Positions 34,501-49,500 of a stretch of 64,000 nucleotides of DNA are shown piece after piece. The notes under the pieces are model-generated. The model was not told the DNA's origin and did no database searches. It was given only the letters and a program-made list of their open reading frames with translations. Origin of the DNA: Xenopus tropicalis (lineage: Eukaryota; Chordata; Amphibia; Anura; Pipidae). Position 1 is the first letter of the stretch; each line of letters opens with the position of its first letter. The stretch spans positions 177,184,019-177,248,018 of the forward strand of contig NC_030677.2 in assembly GCF_000004195.4 (NCBI RefSeq), given 5' to 3'. The position numbers and the translations under genes are program-made.

Positions 34501-37500
34501 TGCTTTCCCAAGCAACCAAGCAGTAGCGAGAATGAGAGAGTGGAATATGAATAGGAGTTCAGAACAGAATGATAAATAATAACATGTAACAATAAAATGC
34601 AAGATTCATAGAACAACAGTTATTTCCAGGATCAGTAACTTTAAAAAAATGAAGACTAACTGAAAAGTTGCTGTAAAAAGCAGCTTTATGTGTTACATGA
34701 ATCCAGCTTGCTGTCTGCTTATAACTCAGCTAATACTAACCATATCTAGTTGAAGGAGAGCTAAAAACATAATATGTTTGCAGATTAAAGCTTGCAGAAT
34801 GTACCTAGTAGGGCCAGGGGTACCTCCCCACTGTTGACTAAGAGCAGAGTATGCATGTGTCACCCCAAGGCCCCCAGCTGCAAAGAGCAAACTTAGTACC
34901 CGCAACAATTTGCTTTTCATCCCTGCTGTTTTTGACCATTATGGTCAAATTTGGAGTCAAAATTCCCTGTATAAAATAATGTAATTGATTACATGCAAGG
35001 CATGGTGCAAAGTACAAAAAAAGCACAATCCACCATGTTGTTACACTTTGCACCCTGCCCTGCAGGGACCCTGTGTAATAAACAGAGCTCAGAGACCTGC
35101 TCTATGAATACAGCACTGCCTGTGTTTGTCAGCACTCTATTAATGTAGACAACCCTTTCCTGTGCCATAATGTGAAAGTTGTAGTGGCTCCAGGAGCAAA
35201 CCACAGCAGAGTCCATGTATTAACCATCATTAAGGACAGGGCTGCCCTGCACCCAAAGCTGCTGCATTCTGCGGATAAGCTACCCATACAGCAAGTCACA
35301 CATAAATGAAAGATTTTGCATGCCTTAGTACTCATTGACTTGTGGTTGGGGCAGCTGAAAATGAGCCCCTATAAGTATATGCTTTGTATTCTTTATTATC
35401 TGACATCCCAAAGCATAAATTTCTCGTTAGATTTCAGAAGAACTTCGACTGTCACATGAACATTTGGCTGATGGACATTTTCTGGAAGGTCTGATTCAAT
35501 ATACACAGAAAAACTACTCTGCCGCAGAACTAAGGTACATGATTTTTAAAAATGTATTAGAATGATAAATACTTCATACAGGAATGTATAATGTAGCTAC
35601 ATTAGTTATACATACAAAGTTGTTTTTCCTTTGTTTAAAATGCTGCTGCAGAGCATTATCTATGTTATGTAACAATTATTATAAGAGATGCTTTTCTACT
35701 TTTTCTTAATTATTTATACTAAGACTTATGATGTTTTCTCAGTTTGCAGTATGCCCTTGAGAGAAACCCAGAAAATGCAGTGTATCAGTATTATCTGGGA
35801 TTGACTTATTGGTTTATGAGCAAAGAGACAAGGAGAGATAAAACAAAAGCCGTGACCCAGTTTTTGAAGGTACTTTTTGTAATACCAAAAGACTGTATCC
35901 TACTACCCTGTACTCATAAGATTTTTGTATTGTCAGAAATCATACCTGCCAGATCTAATGGGCAGAATTCTTCACTAACAGTTAAATAGTGGTAATTTTA
36001 AATTCCTGTTTTAGTGGAATATAATTTGCTTAATTTTTCAATTAGCTTTATTGCTTAACAGAAAAAAATCAAAAGTTATATTTGTGATCTCTTCCCATTC
36101 ATTACTTTATATGGAAAAATACATCTCTCTAAAGCAAGGCTGAACTTTAATGGCCTATAGGTTTTCCAGATTGGATGCTGAGCAAATTGCTTCTGGCAGC
36201 CATTCTCCAACTCATGATTTACATTTTTTTGTTAATATAAGTAACTTTAAAAAAAAAAAGTCTTTTAGAACCAAAGGTTTTAGCACTACTGTACTAACTT
36301 ACTTCCTCACATTTATCAGTTTTTCGAGTTTATGAATTCAAGTTTGTTTTTCTAAATAGAATAAACTCGCATTTTGAATGGTCACTTGTTCATTAATAAG
36401 GCAAACTCAAATGAATAAATAAACTTATTATCTCAAAATTTTTGAATTTACAAGCTTGAAAAACTTGAAAAATTTAACAATACGGCCTTTGCCTATGACA
36501 GCTCCCATTGACTTCTATAGAGATTCACAAGCTTTTAAATTACTCAAATTTTAACCTTTTTTTTAGGGTAGTTTTTGCATCTAATAAATATCAGTCAGTC
36601 GAGTTTTCGAATCATAACTCGAATTCAGATTTTTTAAGAGAAAAAAAAACTTGAATTGAGAAAAGAATCAAACTCTCCCATTGATACATTACCCTCCTAT
36701 GTTTTCCTTTGTTTTCTAGGCTGCCAAAATGGACCCTTTTATGTCTAAAGCATTTTATTATTTGGGACATTATTACAGTCAAGTAGTTGGTGATAAAAGC
36801 CGAGCTCGCGGCTGCTACAAAAAAGCTTTCGAAATTGATGGCTCGGATGGTGAAGCTGGTGCAGCCGCAGTTGATCTGAGCATGGAACTAGGAGATATGG
36901 TAATGTATTTTTCTTTGAACAGCTTGAGCATGAGAAGCCAATATGGTGCTATTAATATGTTTGAGGGTAATTTTCATGTTTTGACCAAGTATACTTGCTA
37001 TGATTAGATCTTTACAGATTAAAACCATACACAACAAGTAAAAGTAGCTACAGTCATGTTAAAAGGAACATTAACATTTATGGCTAGAAAGAGAAAATGT
37101 TTATAGTAAATGGCTGATTTAATCCCATAAAAATCCTGAAGACTTGAATGGTTTGATGGAAGCATTCCCTTGATGGCTACTATTATTTGATTTTATGATT
37201 ATGATTTTTTTATGCAGTAAAGCAATGTTACACATGAAGTGTCATTCGCATCAGTCCCTGGTCCAATGAAACTTACAACAAATAAACACATACTACACAC
37301 ATACTAAATGCTGATAGGCCCATGTTTGGAATAGACCTTAGGATCCCAGTGCAGAATACCATCAATGCTATGTACTATGATTTGGTACAGTTCCACAACC
37401 TGAATTTTTGCAGCCAAGGGGTTAATATAATATTAATATTTTCATCCTTTTTACCACCCACTTTAATGTTATATTAAAAAAACATTAAAAAAAAGCCCAT

Positions 37501-40500
37501 GGCTTTCTTTTTGGTCTCCTGAAGATTTTTCTGCAATGATGGACCCGAAGTGCCTTTAAAATTGTTTGCTTGGTTTTATTTCTTGATGATCCCCCACTTA
37601 ATAGCGGTAATCATTTTGAAGCACTGCAGGCTTTCCAAAGAGATACTTCTAGCTCTATTTTTGAATGCAGCTATTCCTCTGACACACTTAATAGAAACAA
37701 GGCAACCTTTTATCCTGGCAGAAAAGGCAGTCTGTACTGGCCTTTGCTCTAGGCACCCACTGTCACAGTAAGTATTTTTAAAGAATAAAAAAAACTTTTG
37801 TGATCAGGATGCAGAAATCTACAGAATTTGTTTTGTGTAAAACCTTATGGTCATTGTGCTTAGTCTTTTAGTGCATGGGCTTCTTAAAAGAGAGCAATGC
37901 TAATCAGACATTTTATATTTATTGATTCTATATTACATTTTCAGTGCACTTAATGCAACATATGAAGATAAAGAGCATCACTCAACAGCCACAATGGTTT
38001 ACTGAGCTATAATGGTCTTTACAAATGCAGTGTTTGATATGTCCAAATAAGAAATTGGTGTCTGGAATGCCATATTCCTATTTATACTGGTATGGGATCT
38101 ATTATCTGGAATGCTTAGGAACTGGGTTTTTTGAGATAAAGGTCTCTTTCCTGTTATTTGAAGCAGTCAGTAACCATTCTAAAAAGCATTTTAACATAAA
38201 ATAAACTGGTTTTTGTAAATTGTACTTTTTTATTACTATAGAGAAAAAACAAAATATGTAAAAAATACAAATTGTTTGCCTCAATAGGCAATAATAAAGC
38301 TTTTGTAATAATGGTTTTCCAGATAATAGAGCCCATTGTAATAAAGTCCACTTGTACTGCCCCTTGTTTCCAAGAGACTTAACAATAAATTGCTCTATGT
38401 CTGACTCCAAATATTTATTATTCCAGTTGATAAATAGATTGTCTGTATTTGTTTCATGTGTTTACAGGACGTGGCTTTAGCTATTTTAACAAGTGTGACA
38501 GAAAGAGCAAATGCAGGATCAGCTAAATGGGCCTGGCTTCGAAGAGGTCTGTTTTATTTGAGAGTTGGTCAGCATTCCAAATCAGTGTCTGAGTAAGTTT
38601 TATATTGGCTAAAAGGTTCTTTGTTTATGTGTCTGATTAAAAATATAAACAAAGATTTAATAAGATAAATATCAGTTTAATGATTCTGATAGCCCTTGGT
38701 GTATTTAAAAGATACAGTCCTCCTAAATTACTTTTGTTCCAACATTTTGTTGAACTCACTATAGCGTGGAGGTTGGCCACGCACTTGCTGGACCAATCAA
38801 GCTAATAAAATTATTAAGAGCAGCAGTTGGACCACAATAGGGGACCTGTGCAGACGTGTCTGGAAAGAACTGCCCAGTGCAGATTTTTCCAATGGTCTTT
38901 TACAATTGGATATTTAAACCTGCCTGTTATATATCTGCACAGTCTGGCCAAATATTGTTAAAGGAATATTGTCATGGGAAAACATGTTTTTTTTTCCAAA
39001 CACATCAGTTAATAGAGCTTCTCCAGCAGAATCCTGCATTGAATTCCATTTTTCAAAAACACAAACAGATTTTTTTATATTTAGTTTTTACATTTCAAAA
39101 CTTTAGCATGCATACAATTGGAAAATATACATGTAGCAAACCATGTTTTTCCAGTTTATGACTCTTTTAATAGAAAGAAGACACTGCTGTGCAGGAGTTC
39201 TCACATCTGAATGTTTATCGTCATCATCACCTCGTTATATCTTTACAGATGGAACCATATTCTGCTTCACCTTTTGTTATATGTTTTTACCTTCTGTTTG
39301 TTTTGAATCCTTAACACTCAAGCCTGTTTTTTGTTTGGGTATTGTTTGGTGTTATAGTGTTACATTTTGGTCATCTGTTTCAGTGTGCCAACAGCAGGAG
39401 TGCTGACCTGTTTGTTTTTTATCTCAGCGGCACATTTGAAGAGTGTTCCCGAATGGTTTTGTGCTTCCTGAAATAGGTTGTAGTTTAATGAAGTGCCATT
39501 ATGGTTTTCTGAAGCTTGCGCCAGTCCTGATTATTTCCCCATACAATCAGTGAATTTCTGTTGACCCTTTATTATATTAAAGCAGTACGTGGGAGGGCTA
39601 CAGTTGCTGATAAATGTTTTTGTATAAACTGTTCCTTCAGGTCAGCATTTAAACCTTTTCTATAGGCAATCATGATAATGAGGGTTCCCAAAATAGTGAC
39701 TGTTGCTAAGGTAATGTAGAAAAAAAAATCTCTTTTCCATTTTATGTCTAAAATCCCTTTAACGCTATTGTTATATAATAATAGGTGGGCTAGTAATTAT
39801 GTGAAAATTTTAGTTGCAAATTAGGCAAAGCTTACTATTATGAATTTAAGGTTTGGCTCAACTTTGAAAAATTTGTAAATCTGTCTTTGATTAATAGCAT
39901 TTGTGCACAAAATAAGTAGATTCTCAGGCCTTTCTGTTCACATGTCTTTGTTTCTCCTTTCTTCTTTTATTCAGCTTGCATGCTGCCCTGCGAGCAGATC
40001 CAAAGGATTCCAACTGCTGGGAGTGTTTAGGAGAGGCCTATCTGAGCAGAGGAGGGTACACAACAGCCCTAAAATCCTTCATGAAAGCGAGTGAACTAAA
40101 CCCTGACTCCATATACAGCTTATATAAGATAGCTTCCATCAAACAAATCCTGGGAACCTACAAAGAGGCAATCAATGAATATCAGCAAATTATAAGGAAG
40201 TCTGGTGACTATGTTCCTGCACTTAAAGGTATTGCAGAAGAGCATTCATCTCTAAGGAGGTTTCAAAATGAAGTATGACTTGTATAGTTGATGACTGTCT
40301 TAAAGAGGTTTCATAACAGGGACCAAAAGGCTGAAATTAAAAATTACATTTTTATGACCCCTTAGCTGACACTTTTCTTGTTTCACTTTCTCAAAACAGT
40401 CCTAAGAAAATGTTGTAATGTTGTTTGTTTTCTTTCAGGCCTGGGAGAGTGCCATCTGATGCTTGCCAAAAGTGCTTTTTCAGACTTCTTGGATTTAAAG

Positions 40501-43500
40501 GCTGTTGATGCTATAGAAAAAGCTCTTGAATTTCTGGCTAGGTTAGTAGATCTTGGTCTGACTTGATCCTATAGAAAAAACTTACATTAATGGCTAGGAT
40601 AGTAGAACTTGGTTTGAATTACGTAAAGGTATTGCAGAATAGCATTCATCTCTAAATGACTTGTTTGTCATATAAAAGGTAAGGTACCACAGTTTTCAGA
40701 GGATAGTTAAAAGGGACTTTAAAGGAGAACAAAAGGTATAACAAAATGTTAGGCACCCCCAGTGATTATAATCAAAAAAGCTTTTTTACACTGTGCATGT
40801 GCTTGTATTGGGCTGCAGGAAAGAACACAGAAGAGTAAGAAAATTGCAGCAGGTTGGTGGTGGTGGGGGGGTTGTTCCCTTATATTTTGGCATCCCTTTA
40901 GTTCTCCTTATGTTGCTGAGTAAAACACGAGTGCTCTCATATTTCAAAGAGTGTTTACATGTTTTCTGTTTGTAAGCTAAACATTTTACATTTTTCATGA
41001 CAAGTTAATCTGCATATAGGTGCAATGGAATCCAGTTAGTGTTGATACAATTTTGCAGTTGTCCATTCCATGCCAGCCAAGAGTCCGGCTGTCATAGTTC
41101 CTCCCATATTCATATATGAGTCTGTCATCCGTGAAGGAGAATTACAGAAGCATACAAGTCATTGTGGGGGAATTAAGTCTAGAGGGACACTAACTACTGA
41201 TACAGTATTTCTGCAGTACCTCGTCATTGAATCCAAATTAATTACTAATCATTCTTTTACTGTTACATTTCTATTCTTTATAAACAGTATATTGTGAGTG
41301 AATCAGCAGAAAAGAAGATGGGGAGCCATCTTTGGAGGAACAGATCTTCCCTGCTAAAGGGCTGTGGTTTCCTTGGGCTGGTACAGAAGCTCAAAACATA
41401 ATGTACAACATTTCTAGCCTACCTCTTTAGTTAAGCTTTAGTTCTCCTTTAACACTGTTTTATGGGCATTTGTGTAACAATTTGGCAACATATATAACTA
41501 CAGTTTTATTTCACTTGATTGATTTTCAGGGCTATCCAGCATCGCCCTGACTTATTGTGCCTGTGGAAGCTCCTTGGAGATGCATGTACTTGGGTACATG
41601 CTGTCACACATTCCAGTGTCAAAGTAAATGTCCTGGGTATGCTGCTTGGTAAGGATGTGGAACGGCAACTCTTAAGCAAACCTGAAGTTTTGGCACTAGG
41701 AGGAAGGTATGCCATTTTATATTTCCAACTACACATTGTTTATCATATCAAAGAATGGTTACATTTCCCTTCCTTTATTTTATAACAGCACTTGTAATAT
41801 ACTTTTTTTTTTGTAACTTATAATTTTTATTTTTTTTTGTTTCATTTACAAAAATAAACATGGCATTTTATATCGTTGTTCATACATTTGTCGTCAGTCA
41901 CAAATATACAATAAAAAAGTAAATCAGTGAAAAAACATATATGAATCAAAAAGGGAGGGGGTATAGGATAGGGGAACATTGATTAACCAGGTTGTAATAT
42001 ACTTGTGTGTAAAAGTTTGTGAAGCCTCTTGAATTTTCAATATTTCGGCATAAATTAACCTTGAATGAATGTTCTTTATTTAAAGGAAAAGTAACATTAA
42101 TAGAGAAAAGTGTTTTATAGTTATTAAAATATTATGTACTGTTGCCTTTGTGTCTTTGCTTCAGAAACCCAAATATAATATTATAGATAAGCTGCTATGT
42201 ATCCATGGAGGCTGCCATTCCTACTGAATAAGTAGCTTATTTGCAAGTGCATGCAACAAAATGTCCGAAAATACCTTTTCATTGGTGTCAGTGTTTTTGC
42301 TGGCGGCAAAACATTTTTATTGTGTAATCAACGACAAATGCAGGAGAAACCTGTTTCCAGTGCTTTTCCATGTGATACAAATGTTTTGCTGCCCGTAAGA
42401 CACTGAAAAGCTATCTCAGTGATCCCCAACCAGTGGCTCGTGAGATACATGTTTCTCACCAACCCCTTGGATGTTGCTCCCCATGGCCTTAAAGCAGGTG
42501 CTCACTTTTTAATTTCTGGTAAGGAGGCAAGCTTTGCTTGCATAAAAACCAAGTATAATGCCAAACAGAGCCTTCTGTACCCTGCCAGGTGAGCTGTGTA
42601 GAATACAATGGAATTATATTTTACACAGGAAGATAAACATGGGTCAAATGTATCTGTGCAGAACTATGGAATAAATATCTCTCTCTTATAAAATGGAACA
42701 GTTGTGGCCAAGAGAGAGTTTGGTTGTAGCGTCTCTGCCAATAGATATAAACTTTAAATGTAAAAAAGAACATTTTTACTTTTTGATGTTACTGGTCCTT
42801 TAATGGTATGAAATAGGGATGCACAGAACCCACTTTTTTGGGTTCGCCCGAACCCACTGTGACGGATTTTGCTGAATCCCTAACCGAATCTGAATCCTAA
42901 TTAGCGTATGCTAATTAGAAAACGGGAAGGGTTAAAAGTTGCCGCATGCAATGAAAAATGTATCCCCCTACCATTTAACCCTTTCCAAATGCTAATTAAC
43001 ATACGCTAATTTATGCTAATTAGGATTTGGCTCGGCAGAATGCAGGATTCGGTGCATCCCTAGTATGAAAACTCTTTGCCAAGGGCTTTAATACCTGGAA
43101 TGTTTAGATAATGCAGATTTGGCAAACTCCCTATAAGGGAAATTATCAGCTATGCATTTGGTTGAATTACATTTCTATTTTAACATTTAACATACTGTTT
43201 TAGCTGGTACTGTTTTAATAATTAAGATTTGAAATTGATACTATAGGGTCTGAATAACAAATTGATTTTACAGGTGTTATGGCCGCGCATTACGGATTCA
43301 GTCCATAGCAAATCTCTGGTGTGACCTTGGCATCAATTATTATTACCAGGCCCAGCACATGATGGGTAATGATAGCAGTAATGCCAGTGAGTTATTAGAA
43401 AAATCCCAACAGGTAAGGTTTTATGTGGGGTGTGCTGTATGCTTTGCTGTTTCTTTTCTTTACCTGGTTTCATCTGATTTCAAACCTTCCTATCACGTCA

Positions 43501-46500
43501 CTGCTTAAAACATGTAAAATATTTAGATTTTGTCACCCAGTTCAACAGTGTTTGCCTAAATATAAAACTTGTGATGTAGCCTGTATATCAGAAATGCTGA
43601 TTTATAAGTGAAAAAAATACAATGAAACCATATACATTTTTTGGCTCTACTACTATTCATTTTTATACAACTAATATAAATAGATAGAATTAGAATTATT
43701 TGCTTATAATGGAGTCCTTTATTTCGGAAATTTCTCGGATAACGGATCCCATACCTGTACTAAAAATGCATTCACAAAGGATTAAATGTAAATTGTGTTT
43801 GCTGTATCTTCAGTCTACCTAAAGGAGTGTAGCCTAATAGCCAAGTTGAATTCCATTTTCATATTAACACTTTTTTGAGAATTATTTCCAAACTATTGAC
43901 ATGTAAGCATAAATTAGCGCTGTAAAGTAAATTCTGAGGAATCCAAGTCCTGCAAGGAATCCTTAGGCTTATATGTACTTTATGGGCAGACTGCTCATAA
44001 ACACAGCACATTCTGGTGTCAGAAAGTGGTGCTTCCTCTGTTTATTGTTATAGTTTGTGAATACATTTGCTGTGAGCTGGCATCATGTCCACAGTTAATT
44101 TTATATGAATGCCAAGTGCATTAAAGAAATACTTTCATGGGAAAATATGTATTTACGCATGAGTTAATAGAGCTTCTCCAGCAGAATCCTGCATTGAAAT
44201 CTGTTTTTTAAAACCAGATTTCTTTTTATATTTAATTATGAAATGTCAAAAGGGGCTAGCCATATTCCTTATTTACCAGGTGCCACATATAGGGTGCTCT
44301 GATATACTTCAGTCACACTTTACTGCTGAGCTGCAAATTGGAGTGATATCACCCCTCTCCCTCTCACCCCCAGCAGCCAATCAGCAGAACAATGGGAAGA
44401 TAGCAGCTCCAAGTAAATATCATAATAGCTCTCAAAAGTAAGAAATCCAAGTCCAGCTTGTGACTGCAGTTACATGGGAGTAGGAGAAACAATCTGAAAG
44501 CAGTTCTGGCTCCTTCTGAAAGCTCAGAATTAGGCACAATTACCAATTAAAAAAAATAAATTTGATGGTTCAAGAATAAAATTATAAATGGTAGAGTGAA
44601 TTATTTGCTATGTTAACAGTGTAATTTAGAAATTAAAGGAGAAGGAAAGTCATTTTGGCATTTTACTACCAAGAGATTTGCCACATTAGTGCCACCTAGA
44701 ACACTATATTTATTCTGCAGAAAGCATTACCATACCTGAGTAAAGAGCCCTAGAAGCTTTCTCTGCTTACGATTGCAGCTGCCATTTTAGTTTGGTCTTC
44801 ATAGCTTCCTGCTGTATAGCTCTAAGTTATAGCTCAGATAACACATTCCTTAGGCAGAGCAGAGGGAGTTCTTAGCATTCTTGTGGGAGGGGTTATCAGG
44901 AGAGAGAAGAGAACTGGACAGATTCTGGCCCCAGGAATGAAGGATTTTTCTGAGAGAGGAAGTCAGAAACCCAAAGAACATGTATACAAAAAAGGAGACA
45001 AGAAATCTTGTGTTTCTTTGGATAGTGGACTCAGTGCAGCTTTTCTGTGAGTGCTTATGGCTGTATTTACCTTTCTGATAAAGCTTACTTAGTTTTTACC
45101 TTTCCTTCTCCTTTAAAAGTACAAAATAAACATCACGACTGTATCCCTTTAAAAAGGTTGTATTCAGCACTCTCAGAGAAAACCCTGTATTTACTTATTC
45201 ACTGAACTGAAACGGCACCCTTGCCAAAAGTACATACATCTGCACATATAGCACATATATAGCACATATATTCACTAGTGGCACCTTAGGTTCATTACTG
45301 ATAGAGTAGCTTCAAACTAAAAAATATATATGTTCTTTTGATGCACTTTGCTGTTCACAGTAAGCCTTTCATCTAATGTAATATTAATGGAACTAATTCA
45401 AATGCATTTTGTATGATATTTTAATCATGATTTGTTTTCCCTGTTTGATTTTGGTAACAATTGTGAAAATTACTCTTCTGCCCTCGATTCTTCAATGTTC
45501 AGTCCTTCAAGTGTTTAGATTAGATTGCCAAGCTATGTGTGTGCAGCTGTGCCACTTTAAATTTATATGGAATAGTGCCAAACATATGCCTTCTCTTGTC
45601 AGTATATGTTCTCCCTCCGTAGTGTACCAAGAAAGCTGTAATGATGGAAAGTAAAAATCATCTCTTTTGGAATGCGCTTGGTGTGATCTCTTGTTCCAAA
45701 GGTAGGCAGCCCCTTCCAGTTTTCCAGTAACAAACATTGTTTTATCAAATTTGTGACAGATTTAGATTGTGTGGGACTTTAAGTATCTGTTTGCCTTACA
45801 GACCAGATTGAAAAAAACAAATAACACTCAATAGGGCTGATTTTATGAAGCCCCATAGAGTTTACCGCCATTCAAGGTTTTTTTTGTGCTAAAACTCCCA
45901 AACTTGAATTATAACTTCAACTCAAGTTTGAATATGAACCTTCAACATTCTAAAGTTTGCAATATCACACAGACGTCAACGGGAGCTATTCTAGGCAAAA
46001 TTTAAATGATTTAGTCAAATTTTTTTTGAGCTTGAACTTTTTTTTGAACTCACAGATTCGAGGTATTCAAGTTATTTTTCCAACAATTTTATTCAATCAA
46101 GTTTTTCATATTTGCATTGTTTAATAAATAAGCAAACATTTGCTTTTTTTAAATTGTGAGTTTATTCGAAGTACAAAAAACCTCACAAATGCGCTGCTAT
46201 CATATTAAAATACTGTTCACTAAACATTTATGTTGTGAATGTTTTTAAGACCTGCTTAAAGATGGGGTAAAGGTTAATGAGAAAAAAGAACTAAAAAACT
46301 AGCAGTCGCTATTTGCAACTAACAAATAAAAGGCAAGAGGTTTGCAAATGTTATTTTACAATCGTGCCAAAAGCATAATTGTTCACAATGCAAATACTTG
46401 TGCGCAATGTGCATCCCACCGTGATTACAAAGAAGAAAAACTGGCACAGCAGTGCAATATTTTTAGGGGAAAGTATGAAAAGCAACCATATGCCAATAAA

Positions 46501-49500
46501 TATGCGCTGCTTGAAGTTTATAAATTACCCCCTAGGTCCTGCTGGTAAAAAAAAACACTTTGTTGACAGGCAGTGGAGGGGCCTGTCACGCAACTCAACC
46601 TACCTGTTCATCCCTTTCTGCACCTGCCTGGTCCCGCTCCCTGCCCACCCCTAATGTCCTAACTCACCCCCCTCCTCTCACCCACATCCCACCACCTCAC
46701 CCACTAGCTCTCGGGTAGGCGAGTGGTGGGGAGGGTTCATTAAAGCTATAGAGGAAGCAGACCCTGAGGTCTGTCCATCAGGACCCCCCTGACCGTGGGG
46801 TCTGCTTCCTCTGTCATTACACCACTGAAAAAGTGTACCTTCTAACACTTGTTTAAAAAAAAAAAAAAGCTTATTTTATCCATCAGTGTTCGTGACATTA
46901 TTGATCAGCAGTTTATTTTGTTCCAAGCTTAATCGAACATCTGTTTGCAAAGAAAAACATATTGAACGCATGCTGTATGCACACCCAAGGAACCTTTTCT
47001 TTTTTCTCAATTACTTCCTCCTGTGGTTGGTCTCAATTTCCCAAAGAGTGAAGGGGCCTGTCAGTAAGCAGCTTTGAAGAAAATCATTAGTGTTATAAGT
47101 ATTAAATATCATAGGATTAGTGTGGCTTGTAATGTGTCACAGGGAATGTTACTGATGAAACCTTGATTTCCAGGTATTGGCAATAATGCTCTGGCACAAC
47201 ATGCATTCATCAAATCAATCCACTGCGAGCAAAATGTGAGTATGTCTCTGCACAGCCTTTGTTAGTATATAGGTACATTTACACAATTTTATTTATCTGC
47301 TTTATCTGATTTCTCTAGAATGTGATTGCTTGGACAAACCTTGGTGCTTTGTATTCGGTGAATGGAAATATTGAGGTAAGTTCTAATACAGAAGCAATAG
47401 ATTCTTGGGCTCATTTACCATTGCCACAGGTGTAAGTATTGAAACACCAATGGGGTTATGTAATATACGGCGCTACATTTGTCCAGGAGCATTAACCCAC
47501 CTATAAGCAAATACCTTATTAGTTGCTGTGGGTTACTGCTCCTAGGCAAACTTAGTACCTTTTATTAGATATGGCATCTCGCCCAGTGTGCTGACATCAC
47601 ATGGACTTTGCTATGACATCTATGCTGTGTTTCCAGTCTTTGTGACAAATGAGTCCTGTGCCCCTGCATGAACTTGGATGGGTGGTTATTCTATGTGTCC
47701 GCTTAGTGTATTTGGCAAAGTCTTGGGTCTCAGATACAAAAAACATAATTATATTATAGAGTCTCTTTGTACTGCATAAAATGGGAAGTTATGATATATA
47801 TAAAGACAATTATATAGTACTAATATATGTTTTTTTTAAACTTTTGTTTCATTTTCAAGCTAAGCCATCAAGCATTCAGAGTTGCGCAGTCTCTTGACCC
47901 ATTATATGTAAGATGCTGGATTGGTCAGGTAAGATTTCAATTCATTTAGCGTTTGCATTAAACAAATATTATATCCTTAATCTCTTAGCTAATGATGAAT
48001 GAGACACACACACAGGCTTTCATTAACACTTAAGTGGTTAAAATATCTGGGCGCCTCTAGTCAAATTACAAAGTTTGGGTAACTTTCCTGTTGATCCACT
48101 TGTGTAAGGTCTGAAGACATGAAATGGCTTGCTAGGCCTGAAAAGCCGGGTGCCCCCTTAAGAAGTTATGAAATTAGAAGCTGACTTATACAAAGCAAAT
48201 ATATGGGCACATCTCCCCCACCCAAACTTCATCATTTGTACTACATATTGTGAGGGTACCTGGGGGTCGGCGGGGACGCCCGCCGCTTCCCGTGCGGGGA
48301 CGCCCGCCAGCTGCATCCTCTAGGCGCGTGCGCGCACCTTCTCCATCCTTTTGACGCGCACGCATGCACGTTCCTCTTCCTGGTTGCGCGCGCATGTGCA
48401 CTTGCGTCAATGGTCCTTCTTGGCGTGTGACGTCACTATGGCGCAAAATTTGAATATATAAAGCGTTTCCTGTAGCAGAATCATTGCCCAATGTAGGTCT
48501 TTCTCCTGTGAGTTCCTGGGTGTGTGATTCCTGTTCTTCTGATCTGTTTTGACCCCTGCCTGTCCTTGACCTTCCTGTACTGCTGCCTGAACCGACCTTT
48601 GCCTGAATTTTGACTTCTCTTCCGGATTCTGTTTGGTACTGCACTGCCTGATTGTTGTTGACCCCGGCTTGACCTCTGACTACTCTTTTGGACTCTGATT
48701 TGGTACTGTACTCTCTGAACGTTGCTGACCCCGGCCTGACCTCCGACTGTGTCCTCTTGTGCCCCTTCTCCCTGTAGCACGGTTCTGGTCCCCTTGCCTG
48801 CTCAGAACTCTTTCCTTGGGCTCCTCACTGTAAGACCTGGCGGCATCCGAGTAGCGAAGGGCTCCTCCCGACGTGAAAGGCGGCGGTTATAGGCAGAAGC
48901 GTGAGCCGAGACCAGGCCCTTGGGAACTGTTCTGAGTTTTGGGATACCGACCGTGACACATATAGCCCCTCTGTTTGCCAGCACAATCACATTTTCCTAA
49001 ATCAAATAGCAGCTTTCACTCAGTGGCCATTTTTCCTCTGGCATCATCAGTGACATTTACATCTGCAAACAGCACGTGTGTGCTGTAAAGTTCATGCAAT
49101 GAAAAATGCAGGCATACACAGACAGAAATTACTTTTATTAAAAGTTTTGCTTTGATTGAGCACCATAATCATAAAGCTGAGCTCAGGAGAGGAGGTTAGA
49201 AGAGAAAAATAGGGGAAGACAGCTAGAGAAGAGTTTTTATGGGAACAAGAAATGCCATTTCTTAACTGGCTTCTTCACTGAAGGGGGGGGGGGTGATCTG
49301 ATCTGATCTGCGAAGCTTAACTGCCTTAGCTTGGAAGTGAGCATGTCCAGTAGCCAACAGCCAAGGTAAGTTCCTAAGGGAGGGGGCTGAATGGGTTACA
49401 TGAGGAGAAGGATTAAGAGGATGCTGCAGCTTTACCATTTACCCTTTAGAAAGTGGAGTGGCAGGTATTAAAAGAATTCAAAGAGGTGTTCACTTGTTAA

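Larger units (their letters stand above)
41707..43273 (+). other. SKIC3 intron 18
   Basis: Holds a hAT fragment (42417-42590) and a complete small hAT element (42814-43062). T-rich and A-rich at 41810-41960. Confidence 0.7.

Noticed and set aside
48186..48780. Antisense open frames of 152 and 99 codons
   Set aside because: They lie inside the solo LTR, which is non-coding and GC-rich, so open frames are expected by chance.
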